The notes: generated from the letters alone by a model not told the origin. A stretch of DNA of 64,000 nt from Rubellimicrobium arenae (GCF_017916275.1 NZ_JAFMST010000002.1:62001-126000), one strand, 5' to 3'. Shown: positions 1-8,703, counted from the stretch's first letter. Numbers and translations: made by a program.

Positions 1-33
1 AAGCAGACGCACAGCCTGCTCCTCTCTCCTGCA

Positions 34-1974
34 TTAGACCAAGGTTAGGTCGTTGCGGCTGAGGCTGGCCCCGTCCTGAAGGTCGGCCACCAGCGTGAGC
101 CCGCCCGCAAGGCTGCCGTTCTGGTCGAACCAGAGCTTGGTGGCGTCCTGCTCCCAGATGAACCGCACATCCCGCTCGGCCGTCCCGCGCAGGACGTTGT
201 CGTCGGCCATCTGGAACTGGGACGCGAGCACCTGTGCGCCCGCCTTGAGCCCGCCTCCGAACGCTGCCGCGCGGATTTCCAGCCGGTCGTTGTCGCCTGA
301 GATGTTGTGGAAGTCGGAGAGGACGTCCCCGGCCTCCGCCCGGCTTGCAAACACAAACACGTCGTTGCCCAAGCCCCCCGTCAGGCGGTCTACGCCTGCG
401 CCACCATTCAGCACATCCTTCCCCTCCGCGCCGAAGATGACGTCGTCACCTGCCAGCCCGGACAGCGAGTTGGCCCCCTTGCTCCCAGTCAGGTTGTTCG
501 CCAGACCATTGCCCGTTCCGTGAAAGGCCGACGAGCCTATCAGAACGAGATTCTCCACTTGGGCCGCCAGAGCCGTAACGTCGGTAGTGGATCGGATCTG
601 ATCCGTCCCGCCCGCCGCCTTCTCGATAACTGTGTCGCCTGGCTCACTCATGATGTAGGTGTCGTTACCTGCACCTCCCTCCAGGCGATCTGCACCTGGA
701 CCGCCGTTCAGCGTGTCATTTCCCGCCCAGCCCAGGAGCGTGTCATCCCCGCCCAGCCCTGAGAGCATGTTGTCGCCCCCGTTTCCGCTCAGACGGTTCC
801 CAAGTTCGTTGCCAGTGCCGGTGAGGTTACCTGAGCCCGTGAGTTCGAGGCTCTCAGTTTCAGTTCCTAGCGTCCAATCCGAGGTCGACCGGACAAGGTC
901 AGCGGTGCCACCGCCCACGGCTTCCTTCAGTACATCACCGCTTTGGACCACGTAGGTATCGTTACCAGCACCCCCTTCAATTACATCTGCGCCCGCGCCA
1001 CCATCGAGCGTATCATTTCCATCCCCGCCCAGAAGCGTGTCGTCTCCATTGCCACCTGTCAGGAGGTCCCTACCCGAACCTCCGTCCAAGGTGTCGTTCC
1101 CTTCGCCACCCGAAGCGGTGTCGTTGTCCCGCCCGCCAGAAAGAACGTCGTCGTCGCCGAGTCCGTCCAAGTAGTCTCCTCCCGCACCTCCGAAGAAAGT
1201 ATCAGCACTGTCGCTGCCGATTAGTCTCTCTCTTACTTTAATTACGGGGGTATCGGCGTGAGGAGCAGTTAGGAAAGGAGCATATTCGATGACGCTCGCG
1301 CGGCCCAACGAGTCGTTGCGGTCCAGAATAACTTGATCGATGTACTCAGACGAGTTGGTGCCGAAGTAGTTCTCAACTGCCCGGATCGCCGCCGAACTAT
1401 AGCCGTCCTCCAACTCCAGAGCAGTTCCACCCGCAACATCAAAGGTGTTATGAACCACCGCCACCCGGTCTGCCCCGCCGTAGGCAGCCCACACCCTGAC
1501 ACTCGTGTCGATGAAGGCATTATTCTCAATAACGACTTCTGGCCGATCCGTGCCAATGCTTAGTGCTTCGCAGTTATTGAAGATGTTACCTTTGAAGCCG
1601 CTGGCAGAGGTCGGATACCAAATGTAGAAACCTTCGGTCCAGTTGAAATTTGAGTTGGAGACTTGAAAACTCCCGTAACTGGCATTACCAGTCGGCGGAA
1701 GAAAACTGCCCCCGTTGAAAATCGCGCCTTCAATATCCATCCGCCCTGGCGGATTATGAGATGATCCGAACGTTAGGTGGGCATTGTTGAAAACGACATT
1801 ACTGCCCGTCGTCCCATTAACATCGAGATTACCCCAGACTTGGATGCCCCCACCGTTGACGGTCACACCATCCTCAATGGTCAAAGTGACACCTGGCGCG
1901 ATTTGCACATCATTCTGCAAACTTATTGTAGTGCCGGCTGCCCAAGTCGTGTTCGTTGTGATTATCGTCGGCAT
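34..1974 (-). CDS. Secreted RTX (hemolysin-type Ca-binding repeat) protein with beta-helix N-terminal half
   Basis: A 646-residue protein probably exported by a type I secretion system. The first ~220 residues are Asn/Gly/Val-rich with short repeated strands ending in N, as in right-handed parallel beta-helix proteins. Residues ~250-540 carry many Ca-binding nonapeptides of the GGxGxDxLx type (GGAGNDTYVV, GGEGNDTLDGG). The last ~95 residues match the C-terminal module of the serralysin-like protein at 9993-11555 (FHN.SGDNDRL, LASQF, LWFD.NGS.AGGL, LADLQ.GA), which is the M10/T1SS signal type. I chose the ATG at 1974 because GGAAGGCGAG lies just upstream; an in-frame start at 2061 would add 29 unlikely residues. 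The cargo activity of the helix is unknown. Confidence 0.85.
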   Translation of the reverse strand: MPTIITTNTTWAAGTTISLQNDVQIAPGVTLTIEDGVTVNGGGIQVWGNLDVNGTTGSNVVFNNAHLTFGSSHNPPGRMDIEGAIFNGGSFLPPTGNASYGSFQVSNSNFNWTEGFYIWYPTSASGFKGNIFNNCEALSIGTDRPEVVIENNAFIDTSVRVWAAYGGADRVAVVHNTFDVAGGTALELEDGYSSAAIRAVENYFGTNSSEYIDQVILDRNDSLGRASVIEYAPFLTAPHADTPVIKVRERLIGSDSADTFFGGAGGDYLDGLGDDDVLSGGRDNDTASGGEGNDTLDGGSGRDLLTGGNGDDTLLGGDGNDTLDGGAGADVIEGGAGNDTYVVQSGDVLKEAVGGGTADLVRSTSDWTLGTETESLELTGSGNLTGTGNELGNRLSGNGGDNMLSGLGGDDTLLGWAGNDTLNGGPGADRLEGGAGNDTYIMSEPGDTVIEKAAGGTDQIRSTTDVTALAAQVENLVLIGSSAFHGTGNGLANNLTGSKGANSLSGLAGDDVIFGAEGKDVLNGGAGVDRLTGGLGNDVFVFASRAEAGDVLSDFHNISGDNDRLEIRAAAFGGGLKAGAQVLASQFQMADDNVLRGTAERDVRFIWEQDATKLWFDQNGSLAGGLTLVADLQDGASLSRNDLTLV

Positions 1975-2107
1975 CTCGCCTTCCGCCTGTATTGAAACCG
2001 CTTCCAGCCCGGAAAGGCACTCAATATCGTGGCGGTAGTGTGGCAGATGAAGGGCGGGCACGCGGGGCTGAACTCACGTAAGGGTTGAGTCCCGACTGGT
2101 CTGCCCC

Positions 2108-3161
2108 GGCGTTGTTGCACAACTCGATCTGAGGGCGAACTTGCCCCTTTCCCCTTCGGTTTAGCTGACGCGCACGATCTCAGCCCGGCCCAGGGCTGAG
2201 AAGCGGTTCATGAGGGCGATACGGGTGTGGGTCTCGGCGGTTTGGCGGTTGGGATCTCGGGAGGCGATGCGCTCGCCAAAGCTCTTGAGGCGGCGCATCT
2301 GGGCCTCCACCCGACTTCGGGCGTGGTAGCCTGTCAGCCGCTTCCAGAAGGCTCGCCCGAAATATCTGGAGGCGCGCAGGATCTCGTTCCTGGCCTTAGC
2401 GGCGGCACAGTCTTCCTTCCAAGGACGGCCGTTCTTTCGGATCGGGATGACAGCCGTGGCACCGCGCTCAGCGATGGCGGCATGGCACTTGCGGGTGTCG
2501 TAGGCGCCATCAGCCGTGACGGTGCCGATGGCTTGGTCGGCCGGGATCTGCGCGAGAAGGTCCAGGAGCACCGGGCTGTCGCCCTCGCGGCTGGGTGTAA
2601 ACTCGACCGCGCGGATGTCCCCGGTGGCCGTGTCCATGGCCAGGTGGACCTTGCGCCATTGCCTGCGCCGGCCAAGGCCGTGCTTGCGCACCTGCCATTC
2701 GCCGTCACCCCGTATCTTCACCCCGGTGCTGTCGACCAGCAGGTTCAGGTTGCCGTCTGAGCGGCGGAACGGGATCTGAATGGTGACGGTCTTCTGCCGC
2801 CGGCAGAGCGTCGAGTAGTCCGGCACCGGCCAGTCAGCCAGGCCGGCCATCTTCAGCAGGCTTTCCACCATCCCGATGGTCTGCCGCAGGGCTAGGCCGA
2901 ATAGGACCTTGATGCTCAGGCAGAACTGGATCGCTGAGTCAGAGTACGTCTCATTTCGCCCCGGACGGCCACTCGGAGCCGCCAGCCACTCCATCTCCCG
3001 GTCCAGCCAGACCAGCAGGGAACCACGCAGGCGCAGCGACGCGTTGTACTCGGGCCAGTTCGTCGTGCGGTAGCGGGCAGGTGACGGCTTGCTCATGCCC
3101 GCCCACATATGCGCCTCCTGTCCCTACACGAGCGAGCGCCACGAGGTTGTGCAACAACGCC
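2108..3161 (-). mobile_element. Complete IS5-family insertion sequence
   Basis: A 1054-bp element bounded by perfect 16-bp terminal inverted repeats, GGCGTTGTTGCACAAC at 2108-2123 and its complement at 3146-3161. It encloses one transposase gene. The flanks (GTCTGCCCC on the left, TCGGCCATG on the right) do not form a target-site duplication. That suggests a deletion or recombination next to the element after insertion. The right end lies inside the TM0106-type nuclease gene. Confidence 0.93.
2161..3108 (-). CDS. IS5-family DDE transposase
   Basis: A 315-residue intact transposase of the IS903-like branch (N-terminus RTTNW.EYNASLR.RGSL). DDE residues are visible: the first Asp in LLVDSTGVK, the second in TADGAYDT, and the Glu in YHARSRVEAQMRRLK, which fits the IS5 signature Y-(2)-R-(3)-E-(6)-K exactly. 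The start at 3108 is preceded by AGGAGG at a 5-nt spacing; a second ATG at 3096 has no better site. Length and reading frame are intact, so the element could still be active. Confidence 0.93.
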   Translation of the reverse strand: MWAGMSKPSPARYRTTNWPEYNASLRLRGSLLVWLDREMEWLAAPSGRPGRNETYSDSAIQFCLSIKVLFGLALRQTIGMVESLLKMAGLADWPVPDYSTLCRRQKTVTIQIPFRRSDGNLNLLVDSTGVKIRGDGEWQVRKHGLGRRRQWRKVHLAMDTATGDIRAVEFTPSREGDSPVLLDLLAQIPADQAIGTVTADGAYDTRKCHAAIAERGATAVIPIRKNGRPWKEDCAAAKARNEILRASRYFGRAFWKRLTGYHARSRVEAQMRRLKSFGERIASRDPNRQTAETHTRIALMNRFSALGRAEIVRVS

Positions 3162-3964
3162 TCGGCCATGCCGCGGATCCGGTGGTCGAGCGAGGCGAGC
3201 TCGGCCATCGTGCGGACGCCGGCGTCCTCCAGCTTCATCACCTGCCCGCGGGCGATGTTGGCCACGTTGAAGAGGCTGTCTTGCCTATCCCAAGTCTCCT
3301 GGCAGCGGTCCGCCCAGCCGCAGAGACCACAGTCCGAGCACGGGATGGGACGGGTCGGCCAAGGGTCGGCCACGAACCCCTCCAGCCGCCGCTGCGCCCG
3401 CCGGGCATAGGCGGCGTAATCGGCCAGGCGGATCGTGGCGCGTTTCCCGGTCCCGAGCTCGATATGCGCGAACTCCGGGGCGCGGCCTTGCACCCGCGCG
3501 AGAAGGTCCGAGTAGACTACGGGCTGAAGCACGTGCTTGGGCGTGATCTCCCGCTTCAGCTTGGTATCCGCTACCTCATAGCTGAAGGTACCGAGGGCAG
3601 ACGGCCGGTCCACCCGCTCCAGAAAGTCGGCCCATCCGCCCCAGAGCCCCGCGTGAAGGGCGCCTTGGAAGACGTAGTCGATGCCGTCGGCGAGCGCCGC
3701 CCGCGTGGCGTGGGCGCAGTCCTGCATGGAGCCGCGGCGGATTTCCACGACAGGGCGGCCGGACTCTTTCAGCTTGGCGAGGTAGGCCTTCTCGTGGGCC
3801 AGGCCCTTGGCCTGCAGGATCCGGGCTTCCGCGTCATCCCCGGCCGGCAGCTCGCCTCCATCTCGGAGCAGCTGAAGGTCGTAGGCGGTGGCCTGGTGGC
3901 AGCCCGAAAAGCGCATGAGGTCGGAGGCCGACAGCAGGACTCGTCCACCCAACTCTCTCATCAT
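3162..3964 (-). pseudogene. Truncated TM0106-type RecB/Cas4-like nuclease (5' fragment)
   Basis: The fragment encodes the first ~267 residues of a PD-(D/E)xK nuclease of the TM0106 family, which usually continues into a C-terminal region of several hundred residues. Visible are HEKAYL, a catalytic Asp in GWADFLERV, the D-x-K core in YEVADTKLKRE, the Q-x3-Y-like stretch VLQPVVYSDLL, and a Cys cluster (CSDCGLCGWADRC) fitting a Cas4/AddB-type Fe-S site. The IS5 end at 3161 interrupts it after ALLHNLV and the frame then runs antisense through the IS to a stop at 2951. No 3' half is found on the other side of the IS. The start is MM at 3964/3961; the Shine-Dalgarno is weak. Confidence 0.8.
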
Positions 3965-4291
3965 ACACCAAATCACTGGACCGCGCTCCGCGACTGAGAT
4001 CGGCCGGCAGCGACCTGTCAACGTTCGTGAACAGCAGGCGGACTGGATTGATCAGAAACTGCGGCGCCAGGATCATCCTCTTGAGAGCAAAAAAAGAACT
4101 TCCGGCTAGCCTGCTCGTCGTGGCTCACCTCGTTCCTAAGCTCGTGGCACAAGCTCTCCACGCTCCGAAGCAGTAGGGGGAACAAGCAACGATCATCACG
4201 GCTAGCTGGACGATATCGAAGCTCGTGGGAAAGTCGCGGAAGGGGCTGAGTTGGGCTGACCAGAGCCGCATGGTCTCGACGCTATTCTCGC

Positions 4292-4319
4292 GAGGGTCCG
4301 CTCCTAAGCGGACGCCCTC
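4292..4319 (-). terminator. Hairpin downstream of the metallophosphoesterase gene
   Basis: GAGGGTCCGC and GCGGACGCCCTC form a 10-bp stem with a 2-nt bulge and a TCCTAA loop, 19 bp after the stop of the minus-strand gene at 4338. There is no T tract, so a terminator role is only inferred. The rest of the 3965-4337 gap shows nothing I can support. Confidence 0.35.
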
Positions 4320-4337
4320 AAGCCGCGTGCATCAGGG

Positions 4338-5051
4338 TTACGGGGCAATCCCCATTTGCGTAAGAGGCAGCTCGAGCGTGAAGGCTTCATGATAGCCCAC
4401 GCAGCGGAAGTGGGTGCGCCCGTCTTGGTGGGCCCATGGGTGGTGCCAGTGTCCAAAGAGCCAAAGCGACGGCTGCAGGACCGCATGGACCTTGTCCAGA
4501 AACAGCCGGGTGCGCGAGGAGTGGGCAAGGCCTTGGCCAACCCCGTCGCCTGAGCTGCCAGTCTCACGCCAGAGCCGATCAGCGACATGCTGCGGGGCGT
4601 CGTGGCTGACGACCACATCAGGCATCTCAGCGGAAGCACTCAGACGTTTGAGCACTTCATCCATCTCGTCCTGTGCCATCTCCGTATCCTGCCGTGGCCG
4701 AAACGGCTGCCGTTGGGACTCTGCTCCCCCTAAGAAGAGAACGCGTCCGAGGATGATGCCATCCGGGAGATAGCCAGGCGCACGGATCACCTCCTCAGGT
4801 CGGTCGTGGTTACCCCGGATGAAGCGGTGCCGCCGATGCGCGAGATGGAAGGATCGCACATCACGCGCCTCCGCGTCCGAGCCGTTTCCAATGCCGTAGT
4901 CGCCCACTTGGATTGAAGGCAGAGGCCGGCCGGCCTTGGCCTCCTCTCGCCTAAGAAGCGCACGATAGGTGTCGAAACCGGCGTGGATGTCCCCCACGAT
5001 GATCGTGGGTATGCGCTCGATGTCCTTTGGCCTGCTCAGATGATGTGTCAT
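4338..5051 (-). CDS. Calcineurin-like metallophosphoesterase
   Basis: A 237-residue cytosolic protein with the full dinuclear-metal motif set of the superfamily in order: GDIHAG (residues ~20-25), QVGDYG (~48), RGNHDRP (~79), VSHDAP (~147) and FGHWHH (~198). It lacks a signal peptide or membrane segment. The substrate cannot be read from sequence; the family includes protein phosphatases, nucleotidases and small-molecule phosphoesterases. It sits upstream of the truncated nuclease and downstream of the PGN_0703-like endonuclease on the same strand, 208 bp apart, so co-transcription with the latter is possible but not shown. Confidence 0.88.
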   Translation of the reverse strand: MTHHLSRPKDIERIPTIIVGDIHAGFDTYRALLRREEAKAGRPLPSIQVGDYGIGNGSDAEARDVRSFHLAHRRHRFIRGNHDRPEEVIRAPGYLPDGIILGRVLFLGGAESQRQPFRPRQDTEMAQDEMDEVLKRLSASAEMPDVVVSHDAPQHVADRLWRETGSSGDGVGQGLAHSSRTRLFLDKVHAVLQPSLWLFGHWHHPWAHQDGRTHFRCVGYHEAFTLELPLTQMGIAP

Positions 5052-5259
5052 GTGTCGATTACCAGGGGCCGGTTGGCCACGACGAGTTCAACTAATTCGG
5101 GGCTGATGGCTTTGCAGTGCCAGTCGAACTGAGCGCAATCCTGCGCTCGATCCTACGGAAATTGCCCGCTGACGTACGGCGGGATACCCTGGGCCTGGAG
5201 GAGAAGCTTCTGAGCTTCGATTTCCTTCTCGCGTTAACGGCTTCCGACACCGCCCTCAA

Positions 5260-6255
5260 TCAGCCCGCTTCGACTTGATCAGGAGAGAGAAACGAGTACC
5301 GCTCAAGTAGGTATGAATGATGGAGCAGGTCAACGGCCTCGCCCCCCGTCCCGAACAGGTCTTCCAGCGCGCAGCTCCGAAACAGGGTCGGATCTACAAG
5401 CAGCTTGGGCCAGATCTCAGTAACAGTGCGGCCGTACGGGTTCAGGGCCTTCGAAGTGACTTTCTGGAAGGCAAGGTTCGCACGGGGTGCCAGATGCAGG
5501 ACACCCACACGCTCCGACCCCTGCTCCTTCGCCTTTTGCATCCGCCAAGCCAGCATCTGCTGGCGAAGGAGTTGGTAGAAAGGCTCGAAGAAGAAATCCT
5601 CTAGCGTGAGCCCTAAGTCCGAGCGGATCGGCCCATCTGGCGCAAATGCCAGACGCTCGTATCTGCTCCGTCGTGTCGGGTTCCCAGCAGCCGGGAGCGG
5701 CGGGCCATAGGACTCGGTGTACTTCCACTCGATGAGCCAAACCTCGACGCGACCTTGCCGGCGTATGCGGACCACCGCGTCTGCGCTCGTGCAGTTGGCT
5801 CCGCGCGTGCGGCGCCCGCTTTTAGACGTTTCGCCGAGGTGGTCTCCACCAATCCACTCGAAACCGATATAGCTTTCCCCGGCATCCTGCGTGGGCAAGC
5901 CTTCGTCACCTTGGACTGGAAGCGCTTCGACCTCCTCGCCAAAGACACGCGACAGCAGACGCTCCAGTGCTCCCTTGTTGCCCGCGTAGGGCATCAGGAA
6001 GTTTAGGCAGCACACCTGGGAACTGAGGAGATGATGCCGCATCCGGTGCCACACGATCGAGCGGTCCTCGAAATACGCCGGAGCCAGTTCGCGAATGCTG
6101 GGATACAGGTTCTCTTGCCAGACCTCCGACTGAAGAAGGAACGGATAGGTCTTGCCGCGGTACTGCCCATGGGTGCGACCTGATTGCGACAATGTCTCTG
6201 ACTCCTCCCTCCAACGCGACTGAGTCTCACGCTGCTGTGCTGAAAAGGAAGTCAT
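5260..6255 (-). CDS. PGN_0703-like putative restriction endonuclease (PD-(D/E)xK)
   Basis: A 331-residue protein. The nuclease core is SADAVVRI....VEVWLIEWKYTE: an Asp in SADA, then E-x-K (EWK) followed by TESYG, as in the family named PGN_0703 restriction endonuclease-like. The N-terminal ~120 residues include FLLQSEVWQENLYPSIR and HHLLSSQVCCLNFLMPY, typical of the same family. The start at 6255 (MTSFSAQ) has GGAG 6 nt upstream; the longer reading frame begins with TTG at 6273. No cognate methyltransferase lies next to it, so it may be an orphan nuclease, a phage-defence effector or a relic of an RM system. Activity is not demonstrated. Confidence 0.72.
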   Translation of the reverse strand: MTSFSAQQRETQSRWREESETLSQSGRTHGQYRGKTYPFLLQSEVWQENLYPSIRELAPAYFEDRSIVWHRMRHHLLSSQVCCLNFLMPYAGNKGALERLLSRVFGEEVEALPVQGDEGLPTQDAGESYIGFEWIGGDHLGETSKSGRRTRGANCTSADAVVRIRRQGRVEVWLIEWKYTESYGPPLPAAGNPTRRSRYERLAFAPDGPIRSDLGLTLEDFFFEPFYQLLRQQMLAWRMQKAKEQGSERVGVLHLAPRANLAFQKVTSKALNPYGRTVTEIWPKLLVDPTLFRSCALEDLFGTGGEAVDLLHHSYLLERYSFLSPDQVEAG

Positions 6256-6506
6256 CTTAACTCCGTTGGTCAACGATCATGGGCTTCTAAGCTCCTGACC
6301 TTGAGCGCGGATCTGGATCATTTTAAGGCAGCATGGGGATAGAACCTTCAAGCTGAGCAGGTGACCATCGCTCTGCTAGGAACTTCTAGTGGACCCACGC
6401 TGAAGGCCGGATCCGCGGGGCATGGGATCCTACGGTTTGCGACAGCCGCGATCGCCAGCCTGAGACTCGACGTGCATCCGGGGCACGAGCCCGACCCACG
6501 GTGCTA

Positions 6507-6554
6507 CATCCTCATCGCTTGACGGAACGGCATCCTCATCGCTTGACGGAACGG
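6507..6554. repeat. Tandem 24-bp duplication
   Basis: The 24-mer beginning CATCCTCATCGCTTGACGG occurs twice head to tail without mismatch (6507-6530, 6531-6554). It lies in a stretch (6256-6915) in which I see no credible gene; the long plus-strand reading frame from 6735 has codon use unlike its C-terminal part. Confidence 0.9.
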
Positions 6555-6915
6555 CAGAGCGAAGGCACAGGAGCCATGGTCAGCAGGTTTGCTTGCTTGG
6601 CTGATGGTCAGGGCTGCCACTGAGCAGCTAAGCTCCGGGTGCCGTCATGTCTAGACGCTCCGAGGACTGCAAGTACTGATCTAGTGGCGTGACAATTTGG
6701 GCGGGGGCGGTCATGTCTCCGGCCTTTCCGTACGGTGCGACTGACCGCTGGCCTTTGTGAAGTCCGCAAACCAGGTCCCGATCAGACGGACGAGCTGACA
6801 GGCCCAGACATTACCACGGGGGTGTCCCAGTTGCGGGTCCGCTTGATCATCATCCTTCTATCTGCTCTTGCAGGTCGTGGCCGCGGCAGGTTTCTGCTGC
6901 GGATCTTGTCTCAGC

Positions 6916-7053
6916 TCACGCCAGCGCCGGACGCCGGTAGTTCCCGCCGCGCGCCAGCAGCGCCCAGGCGATGCGCGCGGTCTTGCCGGCCACGGGCACG
7001 GCGGTCAGGCGGGCGGGCTTGCGCTCCAGGAGCGAGCGGACCCAGGCACCCAT
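6916..7053 (-). pseudogene. IS110-family transposase C-terminal remnant
   Basis: About 45 codons ending at a stop read WVRSLLERKPARL, then VAGKTARIAWALLARG and NYRRP. This matches the very C-terminal segment of IS110-family (DEDD) transposases, where K-x-ARI-AWA-LLARG is a hallmark. Nothing of the catalytic N-terminal half is present upstream, so it is a decayed fragment left by an old insertion or deletion. Confidence 0.7.
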
Positions 7054-7310
7054 TCGCGTCGGGCTGCTCCGAGTTAGAGGGGCGAGCTTTGCTCGTGCAC
7101 AGGGTGGCAGACCCGCTGCCGCGCTCAAGCCGCATCGCCTTGACAGCGCCACATTGGATAAACTCTATCGCTCATAACGCTCTCGCAAGGGGCTTCGCCG
7201 TGACGCATCTTGTGATGACAGGAACCCGCACAAGATTGCGGCGCGGCTCCCACTACGTCATGGACGAAGAAGAAGCCGGGTCGCAAAATCTGCTGCAGCA
7301 AGGATTCACT

Positions 7311-7799
7311 ATGATTGAGCCTATCATTGAATATCTCGAGATTGACCCTAAAGAAGGCGCAAAAGGCGGTAACTGGCAGCTTTTCGGGGTTGAGCACAAC
7401 GAGTATTATAACAATCACTATTACGAGGAGGTTCGTAGGATTCTCCTCGAAAGCGCGGGGATATACATTTTTTACGACAGCATGGGGCGCGCAATCTACG
7501 TAGGTAAAACGGAGAGACAATCATTATGGCATGAAGCAATCGGCGCGTTCAACCGTCCGCGCGACGAGCACCAATCTATGTTCGCAGTCAATCACCCGCG
7601 CGCTAATGTCAAGAAGGTGATACGCAACCGGCAGATAGTGAGGCGACCATTTGTGCTGTATGATGTCGCGCGATATTTTAGTGCCTATAAGGTGGAAAAA
7701 CAGCATATTGCTCAGATGGAAGCATTCCTTATTCGCGCCTTCGCAAACAATTTGATGAACAAGAGGATCGAGAAAATTCGCCTTGAAGTTCAGGATTAG
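7311..7799 (+). CDS. GIY-YIG domain nuclease, stand-alone
   Basis: A 162-residue protein with a GIY-YIG core: GIYIFYDSMGRAIYVGKTER (residues ~50-69, GIY and YVG), a conserved RPRD region, and QMEAFLIRAFANNLMN with the catalytic Glu and terminal Asn expected for the fold. The first 45 residues (LEIDPKEGAKGGNW) are an N-terminal extension. I chose the ATG at 7311 because AAGGA lies 6-7 nt upstream; an in-frame ATG at 7260 lacks a site. The gene is clearly richer in A+T than its surroundings, a sign of recent transfer. It could be a defence nuclease, a homing-type enzyme or a repair nuclease. Confidence 0.8.
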   Translation: MIEPIIEYLEIDPKEGAKGGNWQLFGVEHNEYYNNHYYEEVRRILLESAGIYIFYDSMGRAIYVGKTERQSLWHEAIGAFNRPRDEHQSMFAVNHPRANVKKVIRNRQIVRRPFVLYDVARYFSAYKVEKQHIAQMEAFLIRAFANNLMNKRIEKIRLEVQD

Positions 7800-7921
7800 G
7801 CTAAGACTTGTAACGACCCGCACCTTTCAGCGGCGCTGCCAGACCGAGCGCCATCATCTCCCTCCTGATCCCTCCGAGCGGGCTAGCCGGCCCCGATGGA
7901 GGCCGGCCTCTTCATCCGGCC

Positions 7922-8098
7922 TCAGGTCAGACGCCGTTTCATTTCCCGGACGACGCTTTCGCGCACACGGAGCTGGCTGTCGATCATCTCCTGGCGCGAG
8001 GCACCGCGATAGGCTTGGGCGAGAACCTGTTCGGCGGTGCGGATGACGTGAGCGCGCTTTTCGTTCTGGCTGCGCTCTTCGATCTTGCTGTGCTTCAT
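7922..8098 (-). CDS. Small charged hypothetical protein (58 aa)
   Basis: The 58-residue product begins MKHSKIEERSQNEK and ends in REMKRRLT. It is highly charged and predicted to be mostly helical, with Gln/Arg/Glu patterns like a coiled coil or a small nucleic-acid-binding protein. GGAGG lies 10 nt upstream of the ATG at 8098, which supports this start over the upstream in-frame ATG at 8209. I do not recognise a family. Neighbours are the GIY-YIG nuclease (convergent) and an unrecognised plus-strand gene starting at 8296. Confidence 0.5.
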   Translation of the reverse strand: MKHSKIEERSQNEKRAHVIRTAEQVLAQAYRGASRQEMIDSQLRVRESVVREMKRRLT

Positions 8099-8295
8099 CT
8101 TTATCGAGCCTCCATGGCATGTCGGCCCGCCGGTATAGCGAGCGCGAGCTGCTTTCAGAGGCGCAAGGAGAGTCACTGCATACTTGGGGTCTAAGCGAAG
8201 AGTCTGCACGGCTCAATAGCGCGAACATGGGCCTGCGACCGTCTCTGTCGCACCCTCCTGCTATGTGCCTGGGACCTTCATCATGGAGGTGCCCG

Positions 8296-8703
8296 ATGCC
8301 CAGCCGCTACGCCGCCCGACTTGCCCTTGAAACCGCTCTCCGCCTCGGGCGCAACCTGCCTCGTACAGGACGTGGGCTGCGCGAACTCTCCGGATGGGCG
8401 GAGGAGTGCGAGCTGGGCCTCGGCTGGAAGCATCAGAGCGGGCGCGGCCGCTGGGACCGCGCACCTGCGCCTGATCGGGAGGCCCTTGTTACAGCCATCA
8501 AGCGGGTAGCCCAGACCTACGCACGGGCTCGCCGTGACGAGGTCGCCTGCAACCTCGACGTCCTTGCCGATTGGCTTGCCCTCGATCCGGTGGAGCGCGA
8601 CTGCGTCGCCTTGATTGCCCGCGCTGAGCGGTCGGAGCCTCTCGCACCTCTCTTGGAGATCGTGACGGAGAAGAGCGGCATGAGCCACGATGAAAAGGGC
8701 TAG
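8296..8703 (+). CDS. Hypothetical protein, possibly the N-terminal piece of a larger protein
   Basis: A 135-residue product with a strong GGAGGT site 6 nt before the ATG at 8296. It is soluble and helical; residues ~98-122 (WLALDPVERDCVALIARAERSEPL) resemble a helical segment seen N-terminal to AAA+ domains in alphaproteobacterial ATPases, but this is recalled similarity, not shown. The frame stops after MSHDEKG at 8703, about 95 bp before the 3' end of the broken IS6-family transposase gene. The insertion may have cut off a longer gene, with the stop coming from junction sequence. Confidence 0.4.
   Translation: MPSRYAARLALETALRLGRNLPRTGRGLRELSGWAEECELGLGWKHQSGRGRWDRAPAPDREALVTAIKRVAQTYARARRDEVACNLDVLADWLALDPVERDCVALIARAERSEPLAPLLEIVTEKSGMSHDEKG

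Noticed and set aside
1000-1200. Tandem DNA repeats in the RTX gene
   Set aside because: They are codons for Ca-binding nonapeptides, diverged at DNA level, and explained by the protein.
2099-3170. Target-site duplication for the IS5 element
   Set aside because: Flanking 9-mers GTCTGCCCC and TCGGCCATG do not match, nor do shorter or shifted ones that I tried.
3162-3964. Possible CRISPR locus suggested by a Cas4-like nuclease
   Set aside because: No cas1/cas2 genes and no repeat-spacer array anywhere in the window; TM0106-type nucleases occur outside CRISPR.
5117-5278. A 53-codon plus-strand frame (GTG start) with a reasonable helical product (LSAILRSILRKLPADVRRDTL)
   Set aside because: No Shine-Dalgarno, no family, and it overlaps the end of the PGN_0703-like gene on the other strand. 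Possible relic only.
6735-7310. N-terminal extension of the GIY-YIG frame by 192 codons
   Set aside because: It crosses the IS110 relic in the antisense direction, and its codon use differs from the nuclease; the start at 7311 has a ribosome-binding site.
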